Counted from the first letter of the stretch, positions 1 to 7,161 are shown. The stretch is 8,690 nt of DNA from Desulfobacterales bacterium (GCA_007127175.1 SKZX01000034.1:1-8690); one strand, 5' to 3'. Numbers and translations are program-made. Notes: generated from the sequence alone by a model not told the origin.

Positions 1-209
1 GAAACGATGTCGTCCATGCCGTCTCCGATACTGCACTTGCCAGTCTTGAGGCACTGGAAGCAGCCTATGCAGTCCTGTATGTGCGCGTCCCCAAGCGCCA
101 CCAGCGGTGCTTCAACCCCCTGGCCGGAAAGCCGCTTCACCGCAAGTTCCGTGGCAGCGGCTAAAAACCCTGTTTTTTTCGGGTTTCCATTGACAACCAA
201 TATTTTCAT
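1..209 (-). CDS. Iron-sulfur flavoprotein / NADPH-dependent FMN reductase family protein, N-terminal part (continues past the left edge)
   Basis: The minus strand from 209 down to 1 reads 69 codons beginning MKILVVNGNPKKTG, which is the first beta strand and phosphate-binding loop of a flavodoxin-like FMN domain. At residues 47-59 it has CIGCFQCLKTGKC, giving Cys47, 50, 53 and 59. This compact C-x2-C-x2-C-x5-C motif ligates a [4Fe-4S] cluster in archaeal iron-sulfur flavoprotein (Isf), and the residue numbers agree with those I recall for the Methanosarcina enzyme. Such proteins are cytoplasmic electron carriers or reductases between ferredoxin-like donors and FMN-linked acceptors. I chose the start at 209 because AAAGGG lies about 8 bases upstream; an in-frame ATG at 230 would add seven residues. 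The gene is divergent from the stress protein at 455. The C-terminal two thirds are missing, so the partner and exact subfamily remain open. Confidence 0.82.
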   Translation of the reverse strand, partial: MKILVVNGNPKKTGFLAAATELAVKRLSGQGVEAPLVALGDAHIQDCIGCFQCLKTGKCSIGDGMDDIV

Positions 210-291
210 TGCATTAGCCCTTTCACGCATTTGAACTGTTTGTCAGTCTGCAATATAGGCAGGGGGTTGTGAACGGCATTGACAATTTTAC

Positions 292-320
292 CTTTTACTG
301 CCTGATCATACCCCTGTCAA
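292..320 (-). promoter_or_regulatory. Candidate sigma-70-type promoter for the flavoprotein gene
   Basis: On the minus strand TTGACA (315-320) is followed after 17 bp by TAAAAG (292-297), a perfect -35 and a four-of-six -10. Transcription would start near 285, leaving a leader of about 76 bases before the ATG at 209. A second TTGACA on the plus strand (279-284) faces it, forming an inverted pair. No convincing -10 follows the plus-strand copy. This is inferred from consensus matching only. Confidence 0.35.
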
Positions 321-454
321 GCCGCTTCCCGTCGTAAAACATATCTATACAGATCCCGAAAAATCATATATTATAAAAAATTATGCTTATAATAAGGTAT
401 TGAAACGGCAATGCCGCCGGATGACCAACCGATCCAATCAAAGGAGATGCAGGC

Positions 455-847
455 ATGAAAATAATGGTATGCTACACAGGATCCCGTTCTTCCCGCCAGG
501 CGCTGAACCTTGCAATCCAGCACGCCAGAATGCTCAACGGCAAGATTTTCCTGGTTGCCTCCATGGAAAAAGGGACCAAGAATGAGCAGGACGACATCAA
601 CAAGATAGAGGAAGCGCATCAGTCGGCCCTTGAAAAATTAGAAAAAGAAGGCATTGCCTGCGAAGCCCATTTCCTTGTCCGCGGACTGGCACCCGAAGAA
701 GACCTTGTGCAGTGGGCCGAAGAGAATAACATGGATGAAATCATTATCGGCATACGGCAGCGATCAAAAGTGGGAAAACTCCTTTTCGGGTCGATTGCGC
801 AGTATGTTATCCTGCAGGCCCACTGCCCCGTGGTGACCACCAAATAG
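455..847 (+). CDS. Universal stress protein, UspA family, single domain
   Basis: This 130-residue protein is the usual size of a single Usp domain (alpha/beta, ATP-binding, cytoplasmic, normally dimeric). The first strand is MKIMVCYTGS and the C-terminal nucleotide loop is at residues 99-113 (GIRQRSKVGKLLFGS), followed by the family's typical closing strand CPVV. The classical G-x2-G-x9-G-S/T motif is present except that its second glycine is Gln102. The Asp usually found in the first loop (DGS) is Thr8. ATP binding may therefore be altered, though G112-S113 is intact. The start is fixed by a strong AAAGGAG at 440-446, 8 bases before the ATG. An AT-rich stretch with a TATAAT at 388-393 lies upstream, but I see no good -35 for it. 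The gene is monocistronic, divergent from the flavoprotein gene and convergent with the aldehyde dehydrogenase gene 36 bp away. Usp proteins are stress-induced; the specific role here is unknown. Confidence 0.93.
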   Translation: MKIMVCYTGSRSSRQALNLAIQHARMLNGKIFLVASMEKGTKNEQDDINKIEEAHQSALEKLEKEGIACEAHFLVRGLAPEEDLVQWAEENNMDEIIIGIRQRSKVGKLLFGSIAQYVILQAHCPVVTTK

Positions 848-883
848 AATGCCTTTTCGCAATAACCCGAACCCTTCTGTGTT

Positions 884-2254
884 TTAACGCAGCACCTTCT
901 TCAGCAGGTTGATATACTTGAAAAAGGGCGGATAGCGAAACGGGAGATCGACATGAAACGTGTTTTTCATGATGCCCTTATAATGGGTGAACGTATCGAA
1001 ACCGAACTTCCCGTGATAACTGCCCATGCCGCTGTTGCCCACCCCGCCGAAGGGCAGGTGCGGGGTCGCGAAATGGATCAGGGTGTCGTTGACGCAGCCG
1101 CCGCCGAAAGCGGTTTTATTCATGACCGCCTTTGCCTTGCCCGCATCACCCGTGAACAGGTAGAGGGCAAGCGGTTTGGGCCGGGAATTGACCATGTCGA
1201 TGACCTCCGTGATGGTGTCGTAGGTCAGGACCGGCAGAATCGGCCCGAATATTTCTTCCTGCATGATGGGGTGGGACAAATCCGTGCCCTCAACCAAAGT
1301 GGGCGCAAAATACAAGGTTTCCGGGTCATGGTCGCCCCCGCAGATGAGTGTTGCCCCCTCCACCAGCCCTGAAAGCCGCTCAAGATGATTTTTGTTTATA
1401 ATCCGGGGATACACTTTACTTTCAGCGGGATTTTCACCAAAAAACTTACGAATATGTCCCTGAATCTCATCCACGAGCGAATCCCGGACTGACCGCTGCA
1501 CCAGCAGGTAATCCGGGGCGATACAGGTCTGCCCGGCATTGATGAATTTTCCGGAAGCGATCCGTTTTGCGGAAAGCGGAATATCCGCATCCTTTTCCAC
1601 GATGCAGGGGCTTTTTCCGCCCAGCTCGAGGGTGACCGGGGTCAGGTGCCTGGCAGCCGCTCCCATGACAATGCGCCCCACGCCGGGGCTGCCGGTAAAA
1701 AAAATCTTGTCGAATTTCTCAGCCAGCAGGGCCTTGCTTACCGCCACATCGCCGGTCACCACCCCGATAAATGCCGGGTCGAAATACCGACGGGCCAGAT
1801 CCGCAAGCACCTGGGATGTGCTCACCGAAAACTCCGACGGTTTTATCACCGCGCAGTTTCCAGCGGAAACCGCCGCCACCAGGGGGGCGACGGCCAGTTG
1901 AAACGGATAGTTCCAGGGGGCGATGATCAGCGCGACGCCGTATGGCTCGGGATAGATCCAGCTGGACGCCGGCAGGTGATAATACGGGGTCCTGACCCGC
2001 CGCGGCCGGGCCCACCGGCGGATTTTTTTCAGGTAATACCGGATGTCTTCCAGAACAATGCCGACCTCTGTCATGTATGCTTCATAGTCGGATTTTCCGA
2101 GGTCCGCGTAAAGGGCGTCCAGGATCTGTTTTTCATTTTCCTTCAAGGCCCGCCGAAGGATGCCGAGTTGCCGGATCCGGAAGTCAACGTCCCGGGTTTT
2201 CCCGGCGTTGAAAAACGCCCGCTGCGCTGAAACAATGCCGTCAATATGACTCAT
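884..2254 (-). CDS. NAD(P)-dependent aldehyde dehydrogenase, class 3 / coniferyl-type family
   Basis: This 456-residue protein oxidises aldehydes to carboxylic acids with NAD(P)+ in the cytoplasm. Family motifs appear in order: PWNYPF with the oxyanion Asn115, IKPSE with cofactor-binding Lys138, FFTGS at 186-189, the general base Glu210 in LELGGKSP, the catalytic Cys244 in GQTCIAPDY, and EEIFGP at 333-338. The short length, the GQTCIAPDY form of the active site and the C-terminal PFGGVGNSGMGSYHGKFGFD-type region point to the ALDH3/coniferyl aldehyde dehydrogenase branch, often active on medium- or long-chain or aromatic aldehydes. The substrate is not readable from sequence. The start is supported by AAAGGAAG just upstream on the minus strand. 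It is transcribed alone, with its 3' end facing the stress protein gene, and it lies downstream of the hcp terminator on the same strand, so it needs its own promoter in 2255-2438. I could not identify that promoter. Confidence 0.95.
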   Translation of the reverse strand: MSHIDGIVSAQRAFFNAGKTRDVDFRIRQLGILRRALKENEKQILDALYADLGKSDYEAYMTEVGIVLEDIRYYLKKIRRWARPRRVRTPYYHLPASSWIYPEPYGVALIIAPWNYPFQLAVAPLVAAVSAGNCAVIKPSEFSVSTSQVLADLARRYFDPAFIGVVTGDVAVSKALLAEKFDKIFFTGSPGVGRIVMGAAARHLTPVTLELGGKSPCIVEKDADIPLSAKRIASGKFINAGQTCIAPDYLLVQRSVRDSLVDEIQGHIRKFFGENPAESKVYPRIINKNHLERLSGLVEGATLICGGDHDPETLYFAPTLVEGTDLSHPIMQEEIFGPILPVLTYDTITEVIDMVNSRPKPLALYLFTGDAGKAKAVMNKTAFGGGCVNDTLIHFATPHLPFGGVGNSGMGSYHGKFGFDTFTHYKGIMKNTFHVDLPFRYPPFFKYINLLKKVLR

Positions 2255-2438
2255 GCCCGCTTCCTTTCATTTGACTGCCTGGTCCCTGACCGGTGTCGTA
2301 ATCCCGATAAAACGCCCGTTGATACGCCCATAAACACTATAGGGCAAGCCGGGGCCGCCGGCAAGCGATATCCGAGTGACATTTGGCCGATATCCGCTCA
2401 GGAGCACAGTCAGATGTCCGGGATTGAGGCCGGATCAA

Positions 2439-2474
2439 AAAAGCGGGCGCCTGATATTTCAGGCGCCCGCTTTT
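2439..2474 (-). terminator. Intrinsic terminator of hcp
   Basis: A perfect 16-bp stem (AAAAGCGGGCGCCTGA, loop TATT, then the complement) is GC-rich at its core. Read on the minus strand it ends in a run of six T. It sits 40 bases beyond the hcp stop codon. The plus-strand side has only four T before AATCC, so it should act mainly on hcp transcripts. It insulates the aldehyde dehydrogenase gene downstream. Confidence 0.9.
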
Positions 2475-2513
2475 AATCCGGGCATTTTCCTGCCCGCATG
2501 GCTTCAATAAATT

Positions 2514-4145
2514 TTAGCCCAGGATCGCTTTGAGGTCCTCGTCCGGCGTAGCAATGGGCTTGATGTCAAACTTTTCCACCAGCACATTGAGTACATTGGG
2601 CGAAATGAATGCCGGCAGGCTGGGCCCAAGGCGCATGTCCCGGATACCCAGGTAAAGCAGCGTCAAAAGGATGGCCACGGCCTTCTGCTCATACCAGGAA
2701 AGGATCATGGACAACGGCAGGTCGTTCACCCCGCAGTTGAACGCTTCGGCCAGGGCAGAGGCGATCTTGATGGCGGAATAGGCATCGTTGCACTGCCCGA
2801 TATCCAGCAGGCGCGGTATGCCGCCGATATCCCCCAGCTGCTTGTCGAAAAAGCGGAACTTGCCGCAGGCCAGGGTCATGACGATGCAGTCCGACGGGAC
2901 CTTTTCAACGAACTCGGTGTAATAGTTGCGCCCGGGCTTGGCCCCGTCGCAGCCGGCCACCAGGAAGAAATGCCGGATATCCTTGTTTTTCACGGCCTCG
3001 ATCACCTTTCCCGCAACCCCCATGACCGCGTTGTGGCCAAACCCCACCATGACCGTCCCCTTGTCCGTATCCGCATCGAAACCGGGCAGGGCAAGGGCCT
3101 TTTCAATGGCCGGGGTAAAATCCTTGTCCCCGATGTGCGTCACGCCGGGCCAACCCACCAGGCCGGTGGTAAAAATATTGTCATGGTAGGCATCCTGCGG
3201 CTTTTGGATACAGTTGGTGGTCATGACGATGGCGCCGGGGAACTCGGAGAACTCTTTTTTCTGGTTCTGCCAGGCCGTGCCGTAATGGCCGTATAGATGC
3301 GGGTATTTTTTCAGCTCCGGGTAACCGTGGGTGGGCAGCATCTCGCCGTGTGTATACACGGTCACGCCCTTGCCTTCGGTCTGTTTGAGAATCTGCGCCA
3401 GGTCCTTGAGATCATGGCCTGAAACCAGCAAAGCCTTGCCCTTTTTTGCGCCGAGCGGCACCGCGGTGGGTACGGGGTTGCCGTAAGCGCCGGTGTTGGC
3501 GCCGTCCAGCAACGCCATGGTCTTCAGGTTGATCTCGCCGCACTTGAGCACCAGGCCCAGGTAGTCGTCAACACCCAGGCTGTCGTCCAGGGTGGCGGCA
3601 AGCCCCTCGTATACGAAATCAAACACCGCATCGTCGGTTTTGCCCAGAATGGCCGCATGATCCGCATAGGCGCAGACGCCCTTGATGCCGTAGGTGAGGG
3701 TTTCCTTGAGGGACAGGATGTCCTGTGAAATTTTGTCCTTTTCAACCTCGGGTCCGAACTGCTCCCCCTGGGCGACCATTTCATCAATGGTTGCCCCCGG
3801 CGAAAACGTGGCCGGCCCGGTGGTGTAATCGGTCCAACCGCCCGCCGCGTCCACCTTTTTCTTGAGCGCTTCCCGGTAATCGACGCAGCGGTTGACCAAC
3901 ACCGCAAGCCGTTCCGGATCAAAATCCACGTTGGTCAGAGTGGAAAACATGGCCTCACATGCAAAACGGTCCGTCTCCGGGTCCCTGACGCCCACTTTTC
4001 TGCCTTCAAGGGCCACCTGGGCCAGGCCTTTTACCGCGTACACCAGCAAATCCTGAAGTTCCGCCACATCGGGCTGCTTTCCGCAAACACCGATTTTTGT
4101 GCAGCCTTCCCCTTTAGCCGTCTGTTCGCACTGAAAACAAAACAT
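2514..4145 (-). CDS. hcp: Hydroxylamine reductase / hybrid cluster protein
   Basis: This 543-residue protein matches Hcp (prismane protein) over its full length. The N-terminal cysteines Cys3, Cys6, Cys15 and Cys21 (C-x2-C-x8-C-x5-C) are the [4Fe-4S] pattern of strict-anaerobe Hcps such as that of Desulfovibrio. The hybrid 4Fe-2S-2O cluster ligands are all found: His244, Glu268, Cys312, Cys399 (the persulfide position), Cys427, Cys452, Glu486 and Lys488. The first three coincide with Desulfovibrio vulgaris numbering and the rest are offset by 7-8 residues. The family reduces hydroxylamine to ammonia in vitro and is now seen mainly as a nitric oxide reductase or S-nitrosylating enzyme in nitrosative stress. 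The protein is cytoplasmic. AAAGGAGG precedes the ATG. No hcr reductase gene adjoins it, as expected for obligate anaerobes. Upstream is a CRP/FNR-type site, and downstream is a strong terminator, so it is monocistronic. Confidence 0.97.
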   Translation of the reverse strand: MFCFQCEQTAKGEGCTKIGVCGKQPDVAELQDLLVYAVKGLAQVALEGRKVGVRDPETDRFACEAMFSTLTNVDFDPERLAVLVNRCVDYREALKKKVDAAGGWTDYTTGPATFSPGATIDEMVAQGEQFGPEVEKDKISQDILSLKETLTYGIKGVCAYADHAAILGKTDDAVFDFVYEGLAATLDDSLGVDDYLGLVLKCGEINLKTMALLDGANTGAYGNPVPTAVPLGAKKGKALLVSGHDLKDLAQILKQTEGKGVTVYTHGEMLPTHGYPELKKYPHLYGHYGTAWQNQKKEFSEFPGAIVMTTNCIQKPQDAYHDNIFTTGLVGWPGVTHIGDKDFTPAIEKALALPGFDADTDKGTVMVGFGHNAVMGVAGKVIEAVKNKDIRHFFLVAGCDGAKPGRNYYTEFVEKVPSDCIVMTLACGKFRFFDKQLGDIGGIPRLLDIGQCNDAYSAIKIASALAEAFNCGVNDLPLSMILSWYEQKAVAILLTLLYLGIRDMRLGPSLPAFISPNVLNVLVEKFDIKPIATPDEDLKAILG

Positions 4146-4205
4146 GAGATGCCTCCTTTTTTTGTTATTAATTGTTACACAGAGTCTTCGTCCATGGTTA
4201 AGGCT

Positions 4206-4247
4206 GTTTTACCCCGGAAATGAAATGCAAACCTTGACTTAGGTCAA
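4206..4247 (-). promoter_or_regulatory. hcp promoter with CRP/FNR-family (HcpR/DNR-like) operator
   Basis: The palindrome TTGAC-TTAG-GTCAA occupies 4234-4247, upstream of hcp. Read toward hcp, TAAAAC (4211 to 4206) follows after 22 bases and fits a -10 box. This places the transcription start near 4199 and the palindrome centre at -41.5, the standard class II activator position. There is no separate -35 element, as expected for an activator-dependent promoter. The motif is of the FNR/DNR/HcpR type, and HcpR-like regulators are predicted to control hcp in sulfate reducers. The identity of the regulator is inferred, since its gene is not in this window. Confidence 0.72.
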
Positions 4248-4263
4248 TATGGGCAAAAAAAAT

Positions 4264-4413
4264 GACGGCTTTGTAACAGTCGTTTTTGGACGGCAAAGAA
4301 AAAAGTTCAAGATCCAGGCGCGAGCAATTTTTGAATAATTGATAGTACTTATGTGTACGTGAGATTCTTCAAAGATTGCTCGCAATGCAGATATTGGACT
4401 TTACGAAGCCGTC
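4264..4413. repeat. Long imperfect palindromic repeat A (about 150 bp)
   Basis: The ends are inverted: GACGGCTTTGTAA at 4264-4276 against the complement GACGGCTTCGTAA from 4413 back to 4401, one mismatch in 13. The core arms 4320-4348 and 4355-4383 match at 22 of 29 positions, begin GCGAGCAAT, and enclose a 6-base loop flanked by GTAC. The left arm carries 26 extra bases (4277-4302) not balanced on the right. AT-rich tails with runs of A or T flank both ends. It has no coding potential. It looks like a dispersed non-autonomous palindromic element (MITE or REP-like); I recall similar sequences in Desulfobacterota genomes but cannot verify this. Confidence 0.72.
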
Positions 4414-4689
4414 AAAAATAAAAGAACGAAAAAACAGGGTTTGGTTGATTTGATGTAAGTATAAAACCGTGGGCAGGGTTTGGCAAAAAAATGGCGGGCC
4501 TGAAAGCTGCCCCGCTGCGGTACCAGTACGGCCTGTCAGAAACCGAAGAAAATCCGATATCACCCATCTCATAACAGTCTTCGTCTTATCCGCTTGTCTG
4601 GGTAATTGATGATGCGGTCTAATTGAAACCCGGTCCATACAAACGGATGCATTGGGGGAGCCGGCACCAGGATAAGTTTAAGTGCGTGT
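4414..4689. other. Gene-free stretch between two palindromic repeats
   Basis: I see no credible gene here. A minus-strand open frame spanning 4369-4638 overlaps repeat A and has no recognisable protein features. The plus strand has a small GC-rich stem (GCGGG and CCCGC around 4494-4515) near an AGCTGCCCCGC string that faintly recalls part of a cobalamin riboswitch, but the other conserved boxes are absent. The stretch may hold degenerate remains of older sequence. Confidence 0.4.
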
Positions 4690-4830
4690 GTGTCCATCCA
4701 GAAATGGCTAATTTGGCCAATTTCTGCGTCCGGCTCAAATTTAAATCCTCAAAATACGTTGAGTATTCCTGCGGTTAAAATTTTCGCCGTCCTTGAACTT
4801 GAACAAATTTTCTCATCTCTGGATGGACAC
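4690..4830. repeat. Long palindromic repeat B (141 bp)
   Basis: A perfect 13-bp terminal inverted repeat, GTGTCCATCCAGA (4690-4702) against TCTGGATGGACAC (4818-4830), bounds the element. Its midpoint, 4760, is also the centre of a small inner hairpin, AATAC-GTTGA-GTATT (4753-4767). Between them the arms remain loosely complementary, about 19 of 30 positions next to the inner hairpin, so the unit is one symmetric imperfect palindrome. The left arm also contains a nested inverted repeat near 4699-4726. It ends only 50 bp before the aminotransferase start. There is no transposase. It is a MITE-like or structured dispersed repeat, unrelated in sequence to repeat A. Confidence 0.75.
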
Positions 4831-4833
4831 TAT

Positions 4834-4862
4834 TGTACAATTCTTTCATATTGCGATATAAA
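4834..4862 (+). promoter_or_regulatory. Possible promoter for the aminotransferase gene
   Basis: TGTACA (4834-4839) and TATAAA (4857-4862) are separated by 17 bp, four and five matches respectively to the sigma-70 consensus. Transcription would start near 4869, giving a very short leader that still contains the GGAGG at 4870-4874. The site begins 4 bp after repeat B ends, so the repeat may have set the upstream boundary of this promoter. It rests on consensus matching only. Confidence 0.35.
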
Positions 4863-4880
4863 CCCGATTGGAGGTGAAAA

Positions 4881-6140
4881 ATGCCATCCCCGCCTTTGAG
4901 CAAGACCAAACAACTGGTTTTTGACCGATTTTCCCGGCACGTATCATCCGGGAAAGCCGCATTTTTTCTGAACGCCGGCATACCCCTTGTCTTTGGCCGG
5001 CGGGAAGGCCCCTACATATGGGACATTGACGGTGATAAGCGCCTGATCGACTGCCACTGCAACGGCGGCGTCTACAACCTGGGGCACCGTCACCCGGAAA
5101 TCATTTCCGCCCTGATCGACGCATGCGGGCGCCTGGACATCGGCAACCATCATTTTGTAAGCAGGGAGAAAGCTGAACTTGCCGAAGCCCTGGCAGGGGT
5201 TTCACCCGGAGATCTCGATTGCGTCATCTTCGGGGTCAGCGGGGGGGAAGCCATAGACACGGCCATTAAAATCGCCCGAAAAGCCACCGGCAGAAAAGGC
5301 GTAATATCGGCGGAAGGCGGGTATCACGGCCATACGGGGCTGGCACTTGCCGCAGGCGACCCGAAATTCAAAGCGCCCTTTCTTTCTGGTTCATCCGATT
5401 TTTTGCAGGTGCCGTTCAACAACGCGGCAGCACTTGAGGCTGCCGTGGACAAGAATACCGCGGCCGTCGTGCTGGAAACGATTCCCGCCACCCTCGGCAT
5501 GCCCATGCCCATGGAGAATTATTATCAGAAGGTGAAACAGTGCTGCGAAAAAAACGGAGCCCTTCTGATCATCGACGAGGTGCAGGCCGGCCTGGGACGA
5601 ACGGGGCGGTTCTGGGGAATCGAGCACTACGGCATCGTCCCGGACATGATCGTTTCCGCCAAGGGGCTTGGCGGCGGGATCTACCCGGTTACGGCCACCA
5701 TTATCCGGAAGGAACTGGAATCGGTCTTTCATGACGACCCCTTCATACACGTGTCCACCACCGGCGGGGCGGATATCGGGTGCGCGGTGGCCATCAGGGT
5801 CATAGAGATTTCCGCGTCACCGGCTTTCCTGGAAAACGTGAACCGGCTGGCGGACCTGTTCGGCCGGGGCATGGCAGAAATTGCCGGGGATTTCCCCGAG
5901 CTGTTTGCCGGGTTCCGGCAGAAAGGGCTCATGTGCGGGATCCAGACCACCGGTCCCGATTTTGGGCCGCTGATGTCCAAGGCGTGCTACGATGCCGGCC
6001 TGCTGTGCATATATGCCGGCAACGACACCTCGGTCCTGCAGTTCCTTCCGCCCCTGGTAACGGATAAGGAGACAGCCGGAGAAATACTCAAACGCCTCCA
6101 CAAGGCGTTTTCCATTGCGCGGCAATTCATCAATGCCTGA
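4881..6140 (+). CDS. Class-III pyridoxal-phosphate aminotransferase
   Basis: This 419-residue protein has the fold-type I, class-III (ornithine/GABA/diaminobutyrate-like) aminotransferase pattern. It shows the N-terminal GPYIWDIDGDKRLIDC segment (43-58), the cofactor phosphate loop SGGEA (120-124), the aromatic stacking motif YHG (148-150), the PLP-nitrogen Asp232 in DEVQAGLGRTG, and the Schiff-base Lys261 in SAKGLGGGIYP. The later loop reads STTGGADIGCAVA (292-304) instead of the common TFGGNP, which suggests a branch other than canonical acetylornithine or GABA aminotransferases. It transfers an amino group between an omega-amino or amino donor and a keto acid; the substrate cannot be assigned. 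GGAGG at 4870-4874, 6 bases before the ATG, fixes the start. It is followed after 23 bp by the kinase-like gene on the same strand and is probably co-transcribed with it. The protein is cytoplasmic. Confidence 0.93.
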   Translation: MPSPPLSKTKQLVFDRFSRHVSSGKAAFFLNAGIPLVFGRREGPYIWDIDGDKRLIDCHCNGGVYNLGHRHPEIISALIDACGRLDIGNHHFVSREKAELAEALAGVSPGDLDCVIFGVSGGEAIDTAIKIARKATGRKGVISAEGGYHGHTGLALAAGDPKFKAPFLSGSSDFLQVPFNNAAALEAAVDKNTAAVVLETIPATLGMPMPMENYYQKVKQCCEKNGALLIIDEVQAGLGRTGRFWGIEHYGIVPDMIVSAKGLGGGIYPVTATIIRKELESVFHDDPFIHVSTTGGADIGCAVAIRVIEISASPAFLENVNRLADLFGRGMAEIAGDFPELFAGFRQKGLMCGIQTTGPDFGPLMSKACYDAGLLCIYAGNDTSVLQFLPPLVTDKETAGEILKRLHKAFSIARQFINA

Positions 6141-6163
6141 TTTTTTGTCACCTGTCATTTACG

Positions 6164-7141
6164 GTGCAGCAAATGATACCCATCGACGAGACACTTCTGG
6201 CCGATTTCGAGGACCGGCTCGACCCGGCGTATCCTGAAAAAAGCGGCATCAAGCCCATCATCCTGGGATACGGTGAAATATCATCGTCTTTTTGCATCGC
6301 TGAGATGCCGGATGTGGCGTTCAAACGGATGCCGCCGTTCCCAAACCGGGACGCCGCAGAGGAATACCGGCGCATCGTCGGCAATTACTGCCGGCACCTG
6401 GAAGAAGACTGCGGCATACGGGTGCTCGAACATAGGACCCACAGGCTTGAAAACCGCTTCGGTGAGCATATCGTGTACGTGGCCCAGCCGCGCCTTGAAA
6501 GGGATAGCATCGGAAATATACGGCTGAAGCAGCATGGAGCCCGTTACATCACGGAAATGGTGTCCATAGTTGCGGACCGTATTCTCGCAGTCGGTCGCAA
6601 AAACCGGGACGGTTCCAACTTGTCAATCGGCATTGACGGCCAGATATCCAACTGGTGTTTTACAGACACCGGGTTACCGCTTGATGACCCCCTGTATTTT
6701 GATGTCACCACGCCGCTTTTCCGCGTAAACGGCACCGAACAACTCGATGTCCGGGTTTTTCTGAAAAGCATCCCGCCTGGTCTGGTATGGCTGGTCAAGT
6801 GGCAATTTTTACATGAAATCCTGGACAGGTATTACGATACCCGGCAGGTGCTGATCGACCTGGCCGCCAACTTTCACAAGGAAGGCCGTCAGGATATGAT
6901 TGATGCGGCTATCGCCGTAATCAATGAAAAGGTGGAGAATTTTGCATTGACCCCGCCCGTTGCCCCCACTGTTGGCCCCCCTGTTGATCCATTGACGCGC
7001 AGCGAGGTGGACGGCTACTATAAAAGTGATGCATTTATGTGGGCTTTGCTTTTAAGGCTTCGGCGGGCTGACCGGTTTATTTGCACCCGGCTGCGGCGGA
7101 GACGGTATAATTTTATTCTGCCGGGGAAAATTAAACGGTGA
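6164..7141 (+). CDS. Uncharacterised protein with divergent kinase/phosphotransferase-like motifs
   Basis: I do not recognise a characterised family for this 325-residue protein; from memory it may belong to DUF6206, unverified. Several motifs recall protein-kinase or aminoglycoside-phosphotransferase folds. LGYGEISSSF (34-43) resembles a glycine-rich loop, VAFKRM (51-56) would place the ATP-binding lysine at Lys54, and EEYRR (66-70) would supply the helix-C glutamate. YVAQPR (105-110) would be the hinge. GIDGQISNW (156-164) has Asp158 and Asn163 in the D-x4-N spacing of a catalytic loop, and LYFDVTTP (177-184) would give the metal-binding Asp180. The remainder is helical, with a Pro-rich linker (264-277) and a very basic C-terminus; I see no signal peptide or clear membrane helix. 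The start is uncertain: GTG at 6164 or ATG at 6173, neither with a good ribosome-binding site, which fits translational coupling to the aminotransferase. If active, it may phosphorylate a small molecule linked to the aminotransferase substrate. Confidence 0.8.
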   Translation: MQQMIPIDETLLADFEDRLDPAYPEKSGIKPIILGYGEISSSFCIAEMPDVAFKRMPPFPNRDAAEEYRRIVGNYCRHLEEDCGIRVLEHRTHRLENRFGEHIVYVAQPRLERDSIGNIRLKQHGARYITEMVSIVADRILAVGRKNRDGSNLSIGIDGQISNWCFTDTGLPLDDPLYFDVTTPLFRVNGTEQLDVRVFLKSIPPGLVWLVKWQFLHEILDRYYDTRQVLIDLAANFHKEGRQDMIDAAIAVINEKVENFALTPPVAPTVGPPVDPLTRSEVDGYYKSDAFMWALLLRLRRADRFICTRLRRRRYNFILPGKIKR

Positions 7142-7161
7142 TAGAGGGGGCTGAGAGGACC

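Noticed and set aside
1646..2230. 194-residue plus-strand open frame opposite the aldehyde dehydrogenase gene
   Set aside because: It lies entirely antisense to a gene with intact catalytic motifs, has no recognisable domain, and is explained by the GC-rich codon bias of the real gene.
2246..2476. 76-residue plus-strand open frame upstream of the aldehyde dehydrogenase gene
   Set aside because: It overlaps the start of that gene and runs into the hcp terminator hairpin, with no ribosome-binding site or protein-like pattern.
4480..4560. Cobalamin-riboswitch-like string AGCTGCCCCGC with nearby stems
   Set aside because: The other conserved riboswitch boxes are not found around it and the downstream genes are not B12-related.
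4369..4638. 89-residue minus-strand open frame
   Set aside because: Its 3' part is repeat A and the rest has no protein features or ribosome-binding site.
7146..7160. TPP-riboswitch-like GGGGGCTGAGAGGACC
   Set aside because: The partner arm with the ACCC/CUGAUC elements is absent, and the string leads directly into the 9-bp repeat array.
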